Shown: in pieces, positions 43,659 through 56,410 of the stretch
Numbering within the stretch: position 1 is the stretch's first letter
Layout: every line of letters begins with the position of its first letter
Notes under the pieces: model-generated
Seen by the model: the letters and a program-made list of their open reading frames with translations, nothing else
Database searches by the model: none
Told to the model about the DNA's origin: nothing
Origin: Agrocybe praecox
Taxonomy: Eukaryota; Basidiomycota; Agaricomycetes; Agaricales; Agrocybaceae
DNA: 64,000 bases
Direction of reading: 5' to 3'
Assembly: GCA_964017145.1 (NCBI GenBank)
Contig: OZ024846.1
Coordinates: 1,674,001 to 1,738,000 of the forward strand
Program-made: the position numbers and the translations under genes

Positions 43659-45370
43659 ATGTAAGTATATCGGTTTAATCTCCTCATATCCAAGATTTCA
43701 TCGACAGTGACAGGCCATTACCAGATGAACGCCCACGACAGAGTGTAGCCAACCTCATTGGCCGATTCGAAACACAAACCAAGCGTCTTTCTCAAATATC
43801 AGCCAGTTCGCCATCCCGCAGCTCCAGCGTGGTATCACATATAACCGGTGACTCTGCACGGGAGGAAGTAAAAGAAAAGCGAGAATGGCCCCCGAAATCT
43901 GTAACTGAAACGGAAAAACCTCTGGGGCTGTCCTCTCGACATCTTCCTCCAGCCCTGATTACTCAATCGACCTCTGCTGGGTCCGAGCTTAGTTCGAATA
44001 ATAAGTGGACGAAAGAAGCTTCTAGTCCACCTACGGGAGAAGCCGAAGTCCCCCTTACAGCGAAAGCACTCAACGCTTCACAGAGGCAGATCAAGGGTGA
44101 GCCAAATTCTTTCTTAGAGAATTGGAGAAAGGACATTCCACCTTCTCAAGTCGATATGGAAGTCGATGCAGCGTCTGCCATACCCGAACAAGACCAAGCA
44201 AACATGGCAACACCCACTCCTCGCGCTGCACATAAGTTTACAACACCAGCCACGCCACGAACATCCAATGCTGCTAAAGTCCCTGCTGGCAAGCCCACGA
44301 CTACTACATCATCCAAAGTACCAAAGGCCCCGTTGGTAAAGACAGCTACAAAGTCTTCTACGGCGAAGCCTCCGGCAACACCTATAACACCCAAAGTCCT
44401 TAAGCCTCAACACACTGGTCAATCTGTAGCGTCCGGTGCCACGAAGAAGCCCGTCACCAAAACTTCTTCCTCTTCCATCAAAGCATCTTCGCACCCTGAT
44501 GTCTCTGGATCGAAGATACCAACGTCTACTACGCGTCCGAAAACACCATCCACTGGTCTGTTTGCGCCTACTGCAGCTTCTCTCGCCCGCTCGAGGAGCG
44601 CTGCCCCTCCCGTCCCAGCGACCCCAAAGAAGACTGTCATTACTAGCAGCTCTGTTGATCGCCTTAGCAAACCTACTGCGGCTTCAAAGGCCAGAATCGC
44701 CTCTGCCCAGGCAACGACCCCAGCTCGTCCAACAGTTATAGCACCTCGTTTATCTACTACTAAATCGAAGGTGGCTGCTACTCCTGAAAGGAAGAAAAAG
44801 GAGTCAGTGGTGCCAAAGGCTGCGACTGGAGCCGCCGTGGCGGCCACCGTTGCCGGAGTTGGTCTGACAACTGCGGCACTTGGTGACAAGGAAGAAGAGG
44901 TTGCCGATAGTATTGAGGAAGCGGTACTCATCACGACACCTGAAGCTTCGGAAATAGCCTCTGAATCGATTACAGAGCCTTCTGAAGGGTCTGGAAGGGC
45001 AACTGAGGCTGAAATCGAGGATACCCACAATCAAGAATTGGGAGTTGATGAACAGGACGCGGAAACTCCCGAAGAACATATTGAAGTTGAAGAGGAACAA
45101 CATGTAGGGGGATCGGACGACAATGCAGCAACGCCTACATCACCATCACCCACTCCGGAGGCAGAACCTGAAGTAGCGGAGGAAAGCAGTACCACCGAAG
45201 AAGATGCACATATACCTATACCCGAGGCTCATCAAGAAAGCAAGGACGACCTTGAAGACATCGTCAATCTTCTCGAATCCGTCTCAATCACGAAACCACT
45301 TGAAGATAGCGATAGCGTTGCTGATATACCTGATGAAATTCAAGAAATACCCGGTGATAATGACAAATAA
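43659..45370 (+). CDS. Low-complexity Ser/Thr/Pro/Ala-rich protein with a split start codon
   Basis: The start codon appears to be formed by splicing: AT at 43659-43660, intron 43661-43713 (GTAAGT...GACAG), then G at 43714, giving MPLPDERPRQSVANLIGRF. The protein is 552 aa. It then has a Ser/Thr/Pro/Ala/Lys-rich middle (TPATPRTSNAAKVPAG and similar) and a C-terminal acidic region (EEHIEVEEEQHVG). A hydrophobic-leaning Ala/Val patch (AATGAAVAATVAGVG) separates them. No catalytic domain is visible. The first ordinary in-frame ATG would drop about 165 residues that look conserved in style. Function unknown; a cytoskeletal or scaffold role is only a guess. Confidence 0.7.
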
Positions 45371-45801
45371 ATTGAAGCAGGGGTAATCAGCACCAGAAAG
45401 TAATTAGACAACCAAGTTATTGATAACTTTTACTTTCATTACCAGAGAATTGTTTTTTTTTCCTTTGCAAAGGTTCAGGAGCTCCGCGCTCAGGCCTCAG
45501 GATCCAGAGATGCTATGGTTGCAGTTTTATTTTATTTTACAAGATTCCTTTGCGGCTCCTTCGGAATGCCAACATACCTTTAGCTTGCACTATATTCTGT
45601 GGACTACTTTTCGCTTCTGTGCAAACTTTAATGTTTTCCCTTAACAAATCAGCATTTACAAGTTTCCTGTTCAGCCCATTGACTCTGATAATGATTTGAA
45701 TAAAGCAGTGCCCCAAAATGGCAGAGTGTTCCCACAACGCGTGATCGACGCGTCACTTCAGGCCTCCATATACACTTCTCATTAACCACCACGACTTATC
45801 A
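45371..45801. other. Intergenic
   Basis: About 430 bases; the 3' flank of the low-complexity gene and the promoter of SEM1. Nothing recognised. Confidence 0.4.
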
Positions 45802-46215
45802 ATGTCTTCATCGAGCTCAAAACCAGTCGAACAGTCTTCAAAGGCTGCAGAAGAAACAAAGCAAGAAACCCAACCACATCTCGGCGTTCTTGAAGAAGAT
45901 GACGAATTTGAGGAGTTTCCAGTGGCAGGTAGGTTGAAACACCACTCCTCCATAATGCAACTCCAACATCTTGGTTTAGATTGGGATGACTCCAAGACAG
46001 ACCTTGCTCATCTAGGTGGCGCAGCTCCTGGTGCAGCAAAATCAGGTGGAGATAAGCTCTGGGAGGATAACTGGGACGATGACGATATTGAAGATGAATT
46101 CAGCGTCCAGCTAAGGTACGCGTAATCAATGCTAATGTCCTCCTTTTCTCATGGAATGCGTAGGAACGAGCTCGCAAAGAAAAAGGGATCCGGAGGAGGA
46201 TCTATGGAACTTTGA
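45802..46215 (+). CDS. SEM1: 26S proteasome lid subunit Sem1/DSS1
   Basis: Three exons (45802-45928, 45980-46115, 46164-46215) give 104 aa. The acidic signature is [20 protein letters not shown], then [20 protein letters not shown] and [10 protein letters not shown], all diagnostic of Sem1/DSS1. Sem1 is a small disordered subunit of the proteasome lid and also of TREX-2-type complexes. The N-terminus has a Ser/Glu-rich extension and the C-terminus a short Gly/Ser tail. Confidence 0.93.
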
Positions 46216-46353
46216 ACTTTCGGCCATGTATGAATTCGACTATTAATGAACATATTTCATTCGGACATTCGTAAAAAGATCGTATAGAAAGAGTATTGAT
46301 GAGTATACCATCAAATGGGTCGTAAAGGTATAAAGTTCTGCCTATCCCCTCCA

Positions 46354-48962
46354 TTATGCAACCGATACCGATACCTTCTCGTTCTTCTCGTTTTCTTCTA
46401 TGGACGATACTTGGGTGTCTGATCCAGGTAAACCCATAGCCGTAGTGTCATATCCGTGCGATTCCAAATATTCTCGGAACTGAGGAGGCATCATTAGCAG
46501 CCACAATAAATTCCTATTCGACTACAGCTCACCTTGCGATCTTCGACTTCCATGCCATCAGTCGTCAGGGGGCTGATGAAAAAGAATGTAATCAAAGCAC
46601 TGAGGATGGCCAGCCCTAATAACCATGTGTTCTCAATTTGAAGGCATGTAAGTAAAGAATAAACCATACCACTGCCAATCCAGAATGGGCCTGTATTTCC
46701 TCTGTTAGTGTCAGATCCGCCGAAAGCTGTAAGACAGTTCGTCAACTATCTCGATAAACACAATTTATTTCCAGGACTCACCCTTTATCATTGGGGGGAA
46801 GGCTAGGGAACCGGTCAATACATGATGAAAATGAAAATGAATAAACCTACCCCATGTGCCAACAAAGGCACCAACCTTCCCGACAGCAGCTGCGATTCCG
46901 TAGAATTGACCACGAACTGCCGTTGGGCACGACTTGCTAGCAAGGAGCCCAAGACAATTACCGGGACCTACACAAGAGTGAGAATCAAATGTTTAATTTT
47001 CAAAGATAACACGTACCAAATTCCCCGAAACTGAGGAATATGCCATAAACGACCTGTAGAAAATTAGGATTATGATGTAAATCATTTGTTGTAAAGTTGA
47101 CCTACAGCAAACGCAGCGATATGATCGGTGAGCCTGTAAAATGGTCAATGATTTGATTGAGGAAGAAAGGGCAATGAATTACTTCGTGTATAATCCGCTC
47201 ATGATGAACCCAACAAGCGCTTGCAAGAGCAGCCCGGAAATCTAGAATACATGCAGAATCAATTTCAGCAGTCTGGTCTCCAAATTAGAAGGATGTACAG
47301 ACCATCGTGTATTTAGGACCAAGGTAATCAACAGTGAAGGCACCAATGAGAGTGCCTGGCATGTAGAACAGGCTGTTTAGAGTATAAGTTGATATTCTAG
47401 AAGAGGTCTGGATGATGCAGCTTACTTGATAACAACGTTCCAACCAAAAACAACAGTAAGGGAGCTAGATCCTCCTGTGACACTGCATGTCTCTTGTTAA
47501 ATGATCAGCATTACGTGCCATAGAAAATAACACACCGGTCAAGGATAATTGACGTGTACAAGCCGAACTATTGCGTGAAAAATCAGATTATTATGTTTTG
47601 ACCTATGAGAGGAGTTATTACTTACGGGATAGCTATTCATATGGAATTCATTGTTAGTGGATAATACAATATTTCAGAAAAATGGAATTTACTCACACAA
47701 TGAAGTCGTATAAGAACCATGTGAAGGAAATGGCCGCCAATCGACCTCCGTATCTGCGCAAAACCAACATGTATGGGATACGAGCGTGTTTCATGGAATC
47801 TTTCTTGTAGCGAGCTGGTTCATCCATATTCAAGCGCCAAATAAAGACAGCTAGAGCTGGTACGACACCAAGGCCAAGGGAAAGACGCCAAACTGCGCGA
47901 AGATGATTGCTACCGAAGCTGAAATCAAATTTGTTAAGCATTGTAGGCGAAAACAATCAATACAACATACATCCAGAAAAGGACTAGAGGCACAAAAGCG
48001 CCCACCACGAAACCAAAATCAATCATAGTGTCTGCAGATGAAGTAGAGTTATTTTGGATGTGTTAGACGATAGTCGCGTCGAGAACTGACTTGTAGCCAA
48101 AGCGAACCAACGATTTTGCGCTTTTTTGCTAATGCCAGGCTCTTCCGATTGTTCAGACGCAGAAACAGAACCACATGGATATTCGGCGCCAACACCGATA
48201 CCAAGGAAGAAGCTGCATGTACAATCAGCCTATATCCAACTAAAATAGTGAGTCAACGCACCGCATTGCACTTAACATACTCAACATCCCTCCGATACTG
48301 CCGTGCGCGCCTGAGGAAGCAGCTGATAACAGAGAAAACAACGCCACAATACCAGTAGCAGTCATCTGAGCACAATGAGTTGATTTTCTTCCCCTTGAGC
48401 AAGTCAACAGGACCAACCATGCCAAACTTCCTACCGATCTTATCGGAAAGGTAACCTGTCCGATGTGTTAAGAGATGGCACAAGTGAATGCTTATCAAAG
48501 GAGACCTACCAAATATCAACATTCCAACCACCGTACCAGCAAATCCGACACTGGTCAATGTCGTACTATAGTTGTGTTTCCCTAGCTCGTCCTTCCCATA
48601 GATTCTCGTAAGCACTGAAGACACAATTTGTTTTGTGAGGAGTATGTAAATGGGAGCCAAGAGTCACTGCACTGACGAGTGTTCACTGAGGCATATTGGT
48701 TAAGTGCTGTTGATATTTTAAGGGAGATGGAAGAAACACACCACTTCCGATAATGTTGTTCGCATATCCTGTGGAAATTCAGTCACCCAGCACAAAATAT
48801 ATGGGTTGTAGCTGTAGGCCTACCATCGGAAAACAGAGCTGTCCCACATCTACATAGTATACATCAGAACACAACACGTATATACGATAGTTGTCAAGCA
48901 GCAAAAGCTCACGCAAAAATGAGAGAAACGCTCTTAAGTGCTTCTCTATAGGTTGTCGTCAT
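46354..48962 (-). CDS. MFS permease of the Git1/Pho84 type
   Basis: ATG 48962 gives [20 protein letters not shown]. Family features follow: [141 protein letters not shown] and [20 protein letters not shown]. This set is typical of fungal glycerophosphodiester/phosphate:H+ symporters. The cytosolic tail ends SVSVA. There are many short exons. The transported molecule, phosphate or glycerophospho-compounds, is inferred from the family. Confidence 0.85.
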
Positions 48963-50328
48963 TTTGCACCAGTAGATCGTAGGAGCGCCGAAGTGGATGT
49001 GGACGTGGGGACTCGTGAGGACCTTCTTTTAGGCCTTGGCTTGCTCGTTATTTATAGCAAAATGAACGCATGTGTATCATTATAATTACCTCCGTGAGTC
49101 GATAGCCAAACCCAGAAGGGGTAAGATTTGTACAATGTTCGCAGTGTCGAGGGTCTTGCTCAAACATCGGTGTCGCCCATTCCAAGTCCCGAACAGATCC
49201 CCGCGTTATCTTTGGCATTCTGTACATTGTACGGCATAATTAACGGTTAGCGACGCACGTTTGCCACCTATACTTAAGTATGAAAAATATGTTCGATCTC
49301 AAAAAGTTCCCAATTTGCTGCACTATGAATATATCGCTTGACATTTGATTTTTCTTGCAATAATCGACCATGGCTTGATGTTAGGATCCTAGGAACATAT
49401 GTAATAGACAGGACTCTGCGACTGCCATCATTTATAACTATAAGCGAAATCAGGTGGATAAGGCGCGTATGTACACACAGAGAAGGAAACCCACACTAGG
49501 CCCACACTCTTTCCCGTTGGAGCTCAGGCACATATATATGTCAAGGAAAGAAGAAAAGACGATTGCCGACGTGTTCCAGCGCTTAAACCGTCTACACAGA
49601 AAGGTTTGTAGGTGAAGATTCGCAGGAGACTCCTCTGATTTCGGTATTCAGCAACTGTGTGGTGCCCGGTCGTAGGACCATATACAAGTGTCCTTGTCTA
49701 ATGCCAGACCATCTTCTGATTTAGGAAAAAGACAGATATACAAGGAACGCTAATGTTACCGTGCTGCGATGCATTATGCACTCCTGAATAAATGCTATTA
49801 ATATGAACCGTAGTTGGATCATGCATTCGACGAATATCACACCTTTCTCAATCGGAAAAACGATCGGAAAGCTGAGAATAACTCGACAGCATCTAGTCCC
49901 ATGAGCACATCGACGTATACCGACATTGGGCATCAGGAAGGTGGCCCAGATAGGTGAGTGTGTGCAAGTAAAACCAAAGACTTTGGATTTGGTGGCAATA
50001 ATAATCCATGGGGCAGTCTATGTCAGTACCTGTTCAATTCGGCGATATTTATTCATGAGCGTAATCAAGACCCGAATACTTGTCGGATCCACTGTGTTGA
50101 GGGTGTACTGAAAGGTAATAGTATTGAAACAGAAGAGCCAAGGAACAACATGTGATTACAGGTGAGGATGCCCCAATGGTTATGGTTTGTCGGCCTTTTC
50201 CGCCGGCCGTAAAAGCAACCCGTTGAACCGTGGTGATGTCAGTATATACAGAGGAATCAGCTTCTTCTACTTGATCAACAACGTATACCTCCCATTTTCT
50301 AATTCCTCCCCACACATAATATACGACT
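48963..50328. other. Intergenic, about 1.37 kb
   Basis: This stretch is upstream of both flanking genes, which diverge. The most gene-like feature is a minus-strand open stretch at 50315-50049 with possible exons continuing to 49721, but it lacks an ATG and has an in-frame TGA. I do not call a gene. Confidence 0.4.
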
Positions 50329-52894
50329 ATGGGTCAACCTACAGATTCCATGAAACCCAGCAATAGCTTGACCGTGAGGGATAATCGAACAGGGAAAGTT
50401 TATGACGTTCCGTGGGTATTGTTCAGTTGCTTCATGACGCGACTTTCACTCAAGACGATCGCTCGGCTATAGAATTGTCGACAATAGCGTACCCGCTACA
50501 GCTTTCAAATCTATGAAAGCATCCTCCGCTCCTGGCGAAAGAGAAGAAAACGAAACCGAAAGAGGTTTACGTGTATTGGACAGGGGCTTTTTGAATACCG
50601 CTGTAATTCAAAGCCAGATTACTTACATCGACGGAGAAGCGGGAGGTAGGCCTATGTTATTGTCTTCAGAATCTTTGCTTCACTTCTAACGTTGGACCAG
50701 TTCTCCGATACAGGTGAATATAACCATTCTTCATACGCAAATATTTTAAAATTCTGTCTGCAGAGGCTATCCAATCGAGCAACTTGCTCTTCACTCTACA
50801 CATCTTGAAACAGCATATCTCCTCCTTTATGGAGCTCTTCCATCTACTGGTCAGCTAAAGATCTTCGAAGCAGAGGTCCTTCATCACGGTGTCATTCATT
50901 CCGACGCAGAGCAATTTTGCCGTTCGTTCAGGTACGAGTTCTCACTGACCCTCCGATGCATTATATTCTGACCAGATATTTCAATCAGGTACGATGCGCA
51001 CCCTATGGCAATTCTAACAAGCGCATTCGCATACCTTGGATCATATTATGGCGAAGCCAATCCCTCGCTGCAAGGTTTTTCCATTCCGTCGAATTTGGTT
51101 TCACGATCTAATTAGCCATTCATTCATGGTGCGATAGGTCAGAGTCTCTACACCAAGGGAGATCCAGCATCGCTTGCCATTATGGATAAGCAAATATACA
51201 GATTAATAGGAAAGGCGACAACACTTGCTGCGTGAGTTCCTCAAGCAATACTTCTGTGACCAGACTAAATTCTTGTTCTCTTTTTAGCATGGCTTACCGT
51301 GTTCGTCAAGGAAGAGATTTCGTTACCCCTCCCAACGGACTGAGTTACACTGGATCGTGAGTGCATATGATTCGAAAGGTCGCTTCGATGTGGGCTGATT
51401 CGACTTAACTGCAGTTTCTTATACCAAATGGACCATCTAGGCGAGGAAAATTATACCCCTAATCCTGTCCTTGAAAAGGCTTTAGACGTGCTCTTTTTGA
51501 TACATGCCGATCACGAATTGAACGCTTCAGCTACGACTGTCCTTCAAACCGGAAGCTCACTAGTTGATCCTTACTCAGCTATCGCGTTAGTTTGACTTTC
51601 TTTTGAATTTTGTGATTTTCTTACCGTCTCCGAAGGGCTGGATGTGCATCTCTATAGTGAGTTATTTTTCACTCAATTTGTCCCGGAACCTCAACGATCG
51701 TTTATTTTAGCGGGCCATTGCATGGTTAGCAGTTCTATCTTTCAAAAGTCAAGCAAGATATTTAGTAGATATCTTACAGGCGGTGCAAATGAAGCTGTTA
51801 TTCGCATGCTCATATCCATCGGAAAGTAAGTTGACCGTGGCGCTTGTAAGGTGAAGGTGGTCTCATTCTTTTCCTTAAGGCCAGAGAACGTCCCTGCCTT
51901 CCTAGAAGCGGTGAAGAAGCGGGAGAAGGTCCTCTCTGGGTTTGGCCATCGTGTATATAAGACGGTCAGTGACCTGTTTTCAAACCTTAGGAATCACATT
52001 GAGAATGGAGTATTTGTAAAGTCTGACCCGCGGTCTTTTATCGTCCGCCGAACTGCCGACGAAGTCTTCAAGATGTGAGTTCCTTCCGTTGAAAATTTTG
52101 TCCGTTGTTGTCTGAGAATTATGCGCAAAGCACGGGAAAGGACGAACTTCTAGAAACCGCTATGGCTTTGCACGAAGCCGCTATGAAGGATGAATACTTC
52201 GTCAAAAGGAGACTAGCACCTAATGTTGATTTTTGGTGAGTTCGTGGATTGGGTTGATGTTTAGCAGCCATTGATATTTTATACAGGAGGTGAGGTGACA
52301 AGGGAATTGTATGATGACTAGTTCACTGATTAATCCCATAGCGGTCTAATATACCGTGCAATGGGTAAGATTGAATCACGAGTTGTCCATCTTTGGCAAC
52401 GATACTAAGGGGCTCGTAGGTTTCCCGCTTGACTTCTTCCCCGTTCTTTTTGCGGTACCACGAGTTGTAGGGTGGCTTGCCCATTGGCGGCAAGTAAGTG
52501 ATCTGCGTTGAGTGCTTTGCGTCAGCCTGACTATTTTCATAACAGATGATGCTTCAAGAAGGCGGTGTGAAAATATGGAGACCGCGCCAGGTATTTAGTC
52601 GTTTCATATTCTCAGATTCCGTCAAGGCCGCTGATGCCGTATGGGCGCCGCAGATATATGTCGGGGCTGGCAAGCGTGACTATGTTCCCATCACTGAACG
52701 AGCCGTGGTTGAGGCCCCAAGAAAAACACCATCGATCATCGCACATTCTGGGTGAGTTCCAAGACGGTCTCAGATTATTGTGGCTGGTGACCATGACGAC
52801 TAAACTTTTTATTTTATTTGTTGAAAATTCTTGCAGGATTACGAAGAGAACAATGCTAGCATCGTTCAAAGGAAAGACGGAATCCAAGTTGTAG
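50329..52894 (+). CDS. Citrate synthase family enzyme with peroxisomal signal SKL
   Basis: The start is MGQPTDSMKPSN, and splicing near 50413 gives VYDVPIVDNSVPATAFKSMK. Family blocks are LRYRGYPIEQLA, YLLLYGALPS, RVRQGRDFVTPPNGLSYTGS, DVLFLIHADHELNASATTV, SLYGPLHGGANEAVIRM (through a 14-nt micro-exon), VLSGFGHRVYKTSDPRS and FPLDFFPVLFAVPRVVGWLA. The catalytic His residues fit HADHELN and GFGHRVYK. The C-terminus reads MLASFKGKTESKL, a PTS1, so a peroxisomal (glyoxylate-cycle) citrate synthase is likely. There is no N-terminal mitochondrial presequence. A 2-methylcitrate synthase activity is an alternative. Confidence 0.85.
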
Positions 52895-53187
52895 CTGTAC
52901 GGATGAGAAATTGAGGGAGACCTGACGACGGAAGCTATTTATGTATATAGGATACTTAACGATGTTTAAAATGCCATGCTGTTGCCTGATGCATTGTTCT
53001 GAATTGTTGCCGTTTGGACATAAGCAGTGATTGTTGTGTTTTGTTTGTAGGCTGTTGTGCTCAAGGGAATGGTGAAACCCTTTTGACCCCATTCCTTTTC
53101 TTCGTAACATTTCTACGCCTCCCCTCCTCCGCGCGTTCCCCCCGTGTCCCCCTCCTTATAACGCCTGAGACCCTTACACCTACCAGA
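52895..53187. promoter_or_regulatory. Promoter region of the secreted GPI protein
   Basis: This short interval contains a pyrimidine-rich run (about 53085-53160, for example CCCCTCCTCCGCG) just upstream of the ATG. Such C/T tracts are common in strongly expressed fungal promoters. Confidence 0.35.
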
Positions 53188-53935
53188 ATGTTCTCCACAC
53201 TCTTTACAGTCGCTCTCTTTGTCGCCCCCGCCATTCAAGGTGTCTTCGCGGATTTCGCAATTAGTTCCCCAGAACTTACTCAGGTACTTGTTATTCTCTT
53301 CTATTCTCGCACTCTTGTTCTCAAGTCCGTCTAATTTCTAGTGCAAAGAATCCAAGATCTCATGGGAAGCCACCAAAGCACCCTACAATCTTATCGTCGT
53401 CAAGGCCTCCGACCCTTGCGGTGATGCTCTGTGAGTTTATTTTATCGCGAATTATTGGGTGGCTTTTTTACTCTTCTCCTACCCAGTGTTGAAGTTGGTG
53501 ACTTCAACAAGACTTCCATAACATGGACGTCCAACATCAAAGCTGGCACCCAAGTGCAGTTGTCGCTAGTTGATGCCGACGATCAAGAAGCATGGAGTAA
53601 CACTGTGGGTACTGCATACAAATTTCTTGTGCACCTTCAGCTTAAATAAATTTTAGATCACCGTTGGCGCAAGCACCGATTCTTCCTGCCTCGGAACTAG
53701 CACCAACAGCGCCTCCGCCTCCGCTTCAGTCGTCCCTTCGTCCTCCAGCAGCCCAGCTGCCCCACTATCCTCCGACACCAGTTCCAGCGACACCTCCGAT
53801 ACTGGGGACATCAACCCTGTTGGCGCCGCTAATGCCGGAACCAACCCATTCGCCAGTGGTGCACTCACAGTCCGTCAAGCCAGCACCCCTCTCTTGGTAC
53901 TCGCTGGATTGGTCGCAGCTGTTATGCTGCTCTAA
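53188..53935 (+). CDS. Ser/Thr-rich GPI-anchored secreted protein (Kre9/Knh1-like N-domain)
   Basis: The gene begins MFSTLFTVALFVAPAIQGVF and cleavage is probably after the following Ala. Four exons encode a short beta-rich domain: SSPELTQCKESKISWEATKA, DPCGDALVEVGDFNKTSITW, GTQVQLSLVDADDQEAWSNT and ITVGASTDSSC. It resembles the N-terminal domain of Ser/Thr-rich GPI proteins in basidiomycetes. A Ser-rich stalk follows, and the C-terminus is hydrophobic (LLVLAGLVAAVMLL), as expected for GPI attachment. It is likely a cell-wall or cell-surface protein. Confidence 0.8.
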
Positions 53936-54426
53936 TGATACCCTTTTCCGTTATGCACGCCACCCCTTTAACGAGCCATGCGTTGCACGAGCAGCATCCC
54001 GTTGCTTATTGTTCTTTCTTCTTGTAACGATTAACTTGTCCCTTGACTCTGGGATGATGATTGGTGGATTCAGTACCGTGTTTTGATTTTATTCGACATA
54101 GATCTCTGGAGATTTTTCATTACGCAGACTACCCTATTGATCTGTTGGGGTGTTGAGGTTTTTTCTCTATAGAGCTGGATAATCTCCATTCCACCACGCA
54201 ATAGCCCTTGTCTGCAACAACTAGTTGCACTGTGTTGTTCCTTTATTTTTTTATTACTAAATATCGTATACCCCCCTTCTCTATTATTCAGTGTCTGTCA
54301 ATTTGGTAATTATATTGTACAGTATGAATTGTATGAGAAGCGTGTTTTTACAATTTCGGGCATCCAACCATGAGGGAGAGAGAATATATTTTACCATACA
54401 CTTGCCATAAGAGCGTGATAAAGAAA
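53936..54426. other. Convergent intergenic region
   Basis: About 490 bases between convergent genes, AT-rich, with no supported gene. Confidence 0.4.
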
Positions 54427-56410
54427 TTAAGTATCTCCTCTCCATTTACTCTCATTCTTGGGCGTGCCGCATGCTAAGCATGATAGATGACTTGGTTGAT
54501 TTTCTCTGACATGGAACGGTGAGACTCAAATTGACAACTCCATCGCGCATTTATGACATTCACTTACAGCGTGCACACAAGACAATTCCATGCTCCTCGT
54601 GATGGCGAAGCCTTAGTTTGAGTTTCTTTTGCAGTACCAAAAATTAGAGGGAGATAAGGACTAGGTCCTGAGCCTAGCCTACGACCTGCGCCTTTTATGG
54701 GAGCCATTCCGAGAGATTCTTTCTTCCGATGATCGATCTCTGTGTTCACCATTTTACCTAGACCCAAGTGGCCCGACTTCTTCGAGGGTTTGGGGTTTTC
54801 AGTTGGCATTGAGGCTTTTCTCTTTCCCTTGTTGGAAGTTTCAAGAGTGCCAATAGTTGATGATGATCCTGAAGCAATGGGAATACTACAAGAAGCGGTG
54901 TCTTCGACCTTTAAAGAAAAATCGACTGTTGATACGGAAGAAGCTCCCTCTGACCCGTTTGGTTGCGGAGATGCAAACCCTTCAAAGTTAAAAGCATCCT
55001 CGAATTTCGTCCATGAAAATCCGGAATCCAAGTCGTGAGGTGCATCATCAGATTGCGTCGCGTCGAGAAGTGCTTGTCGACGCTCTGCATCAGTTTCCGG
55101 AATAAATTTGGACTCCTCTTCCTCTTCGTCCGAGTTTTCGTCCTTGATTTCTGGAGAAGCAGCTTGAGAAATGTTAATAAAATTTACTGTCGCTTCTAGA
55201 GAAATCATACCCTGTGGGCCACTTGTCAGTGCTGATAACCTTTTTTCAATAGCGTGTGCTCTCTCTTCTCTTGCGCGCTTGCTATACATGTTTAAATAAG
55301 TACCATTGTACAAGCCAAATCAGAAGCAACACTAGAATTCATACCTAGAAGCTTGTTTACCAAAGCCTGTCCCTCGGTCGCTGCCGCTGTCAAGTGTTGT
55401 GCCTTCTCCCGCGAATGCATACTTAGAAGTCACTCGAGCGCCTGGCTTCCGTTTCTTAGCTGTCTGAGCTCCTGTGTGGAGAGATGGCACGACTTCGCGC
55501 CTCCTGCCTCTAGGCATATATAGACGACGACGTGAACTTGGTCGTGTTCGACTTTGAGCACCTCCGCACTAGAGTTTTTCCTCTGTTAATTCTTTGATAA
55601 AGATTTGCATGGATAAAAACACACCAAGTGCTCAGGGAAGTCATCTGTCCCTAGAACATCATTCCCAATCCGTGCAGAGTCACGAAGTCTTTGTCCGGAT
55701 GACCAGTAACCTTAATAGAGAGAAACCTATTGGTCATGAGGTTGTAGACGACTGTGAATGTGAGCACACCATCTCCATAGTAGCCTCTGTCTTGCAGCTG
55801 TCGGACCTCTATTCTGAGAAGGGACCAGAGAGCCTGAAAGTCCCTCCCATGGTTCATGTGCTTGAAAAACATTAATTTCTAACAGGGTGAGAAGGCTAGA
55901 TCCAGCGACAAACCTTGATATGGGCAAGCTGCTCGACAGTGAGGTAAGAAATCTTATGTGCAATAAATCATGGAAGGATAAAGCACTTCATGACAAAGAG
56001 TGTCCATAAGCCAATAAGTTGGGTAGAATGAACCATCAGCGCGTCTTAAGACAAGTTCTGAGAAGAATTAAGTGTAATATTCAGTGAAAAGTTCTTGAGT
56101 ATCTGTTAGCTTGTTTCCGTCATACCCACAGTCTCGCCGTTGTTCCAGTTTCTCCCTAAAAACACTCGATTATGCTCGTACTGCAGGAAGGAGTCAGAAA
56201 TAGATTTGATATACGCATTAAGTATCGTACCTCTTCAAAGCTATTGACGGAGAATCCGTGGGCTTTCATCACTGGCTTGACTTGAGCAGCAAGTGCGCGT
56301 AGCAATTGACGAGCATCTTCCTCCTCGTCCGTGGAGGATTTAAGGGCAGTTATAAAGTTGACATGAGGATTCGGATTGGTTTCTTTTTCGTTCAATCGAA
56401 GATGGACCAT
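54427..56410 (-). CDS. WSS1-type DNA-protein-crosslink metalloprotease (WLM domain)
   Basis: The start is MVHLRLNEKETNPNPHVNFI. The WLM domain carries YNRVFLGRNWNNGETV, RADGSFYPTYWLMDTLCHE, then LAHIK from a 15-nt micro-exon, then HMNHGRDFQALW. Together these form HELAHIKHMNHG, with the HExxH zinc site and a third His. Later exons are charged and helical (KRAREERAHAIEKRLSAL). The last exons encode a RanBP2-type zinc finger: WNCLVCTLENQPSHLSCLAC then GTPKNES. Yeast Wss1 cleaves proteins crosslinked to DNA, and this domain set fits. The final exon (TGC..TGC) lies beyond an intron, so a short ORF reading would end at CTL. Exon boundaries near 56100-56200 are approximate. Confidence 0.85.

Noticed and set aside
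44419..45030. A 203-codon minus-strand frame inside the low-complexity gene.
   Set aside because: A shadow frame caused by biased codon use; no motif, and the sense frame is a 552-aa gene.
49721..50315. Possible minus-strand gene upstream of citrate synthase (WGGIRKWEVYVVDQ..., several spliceable exons).
   Set aside because: It starts with GTG, not ATG, only 13 bases from the divergent citrate-synthase ATG, and an in-frame TGA interrupts the third putative exon.
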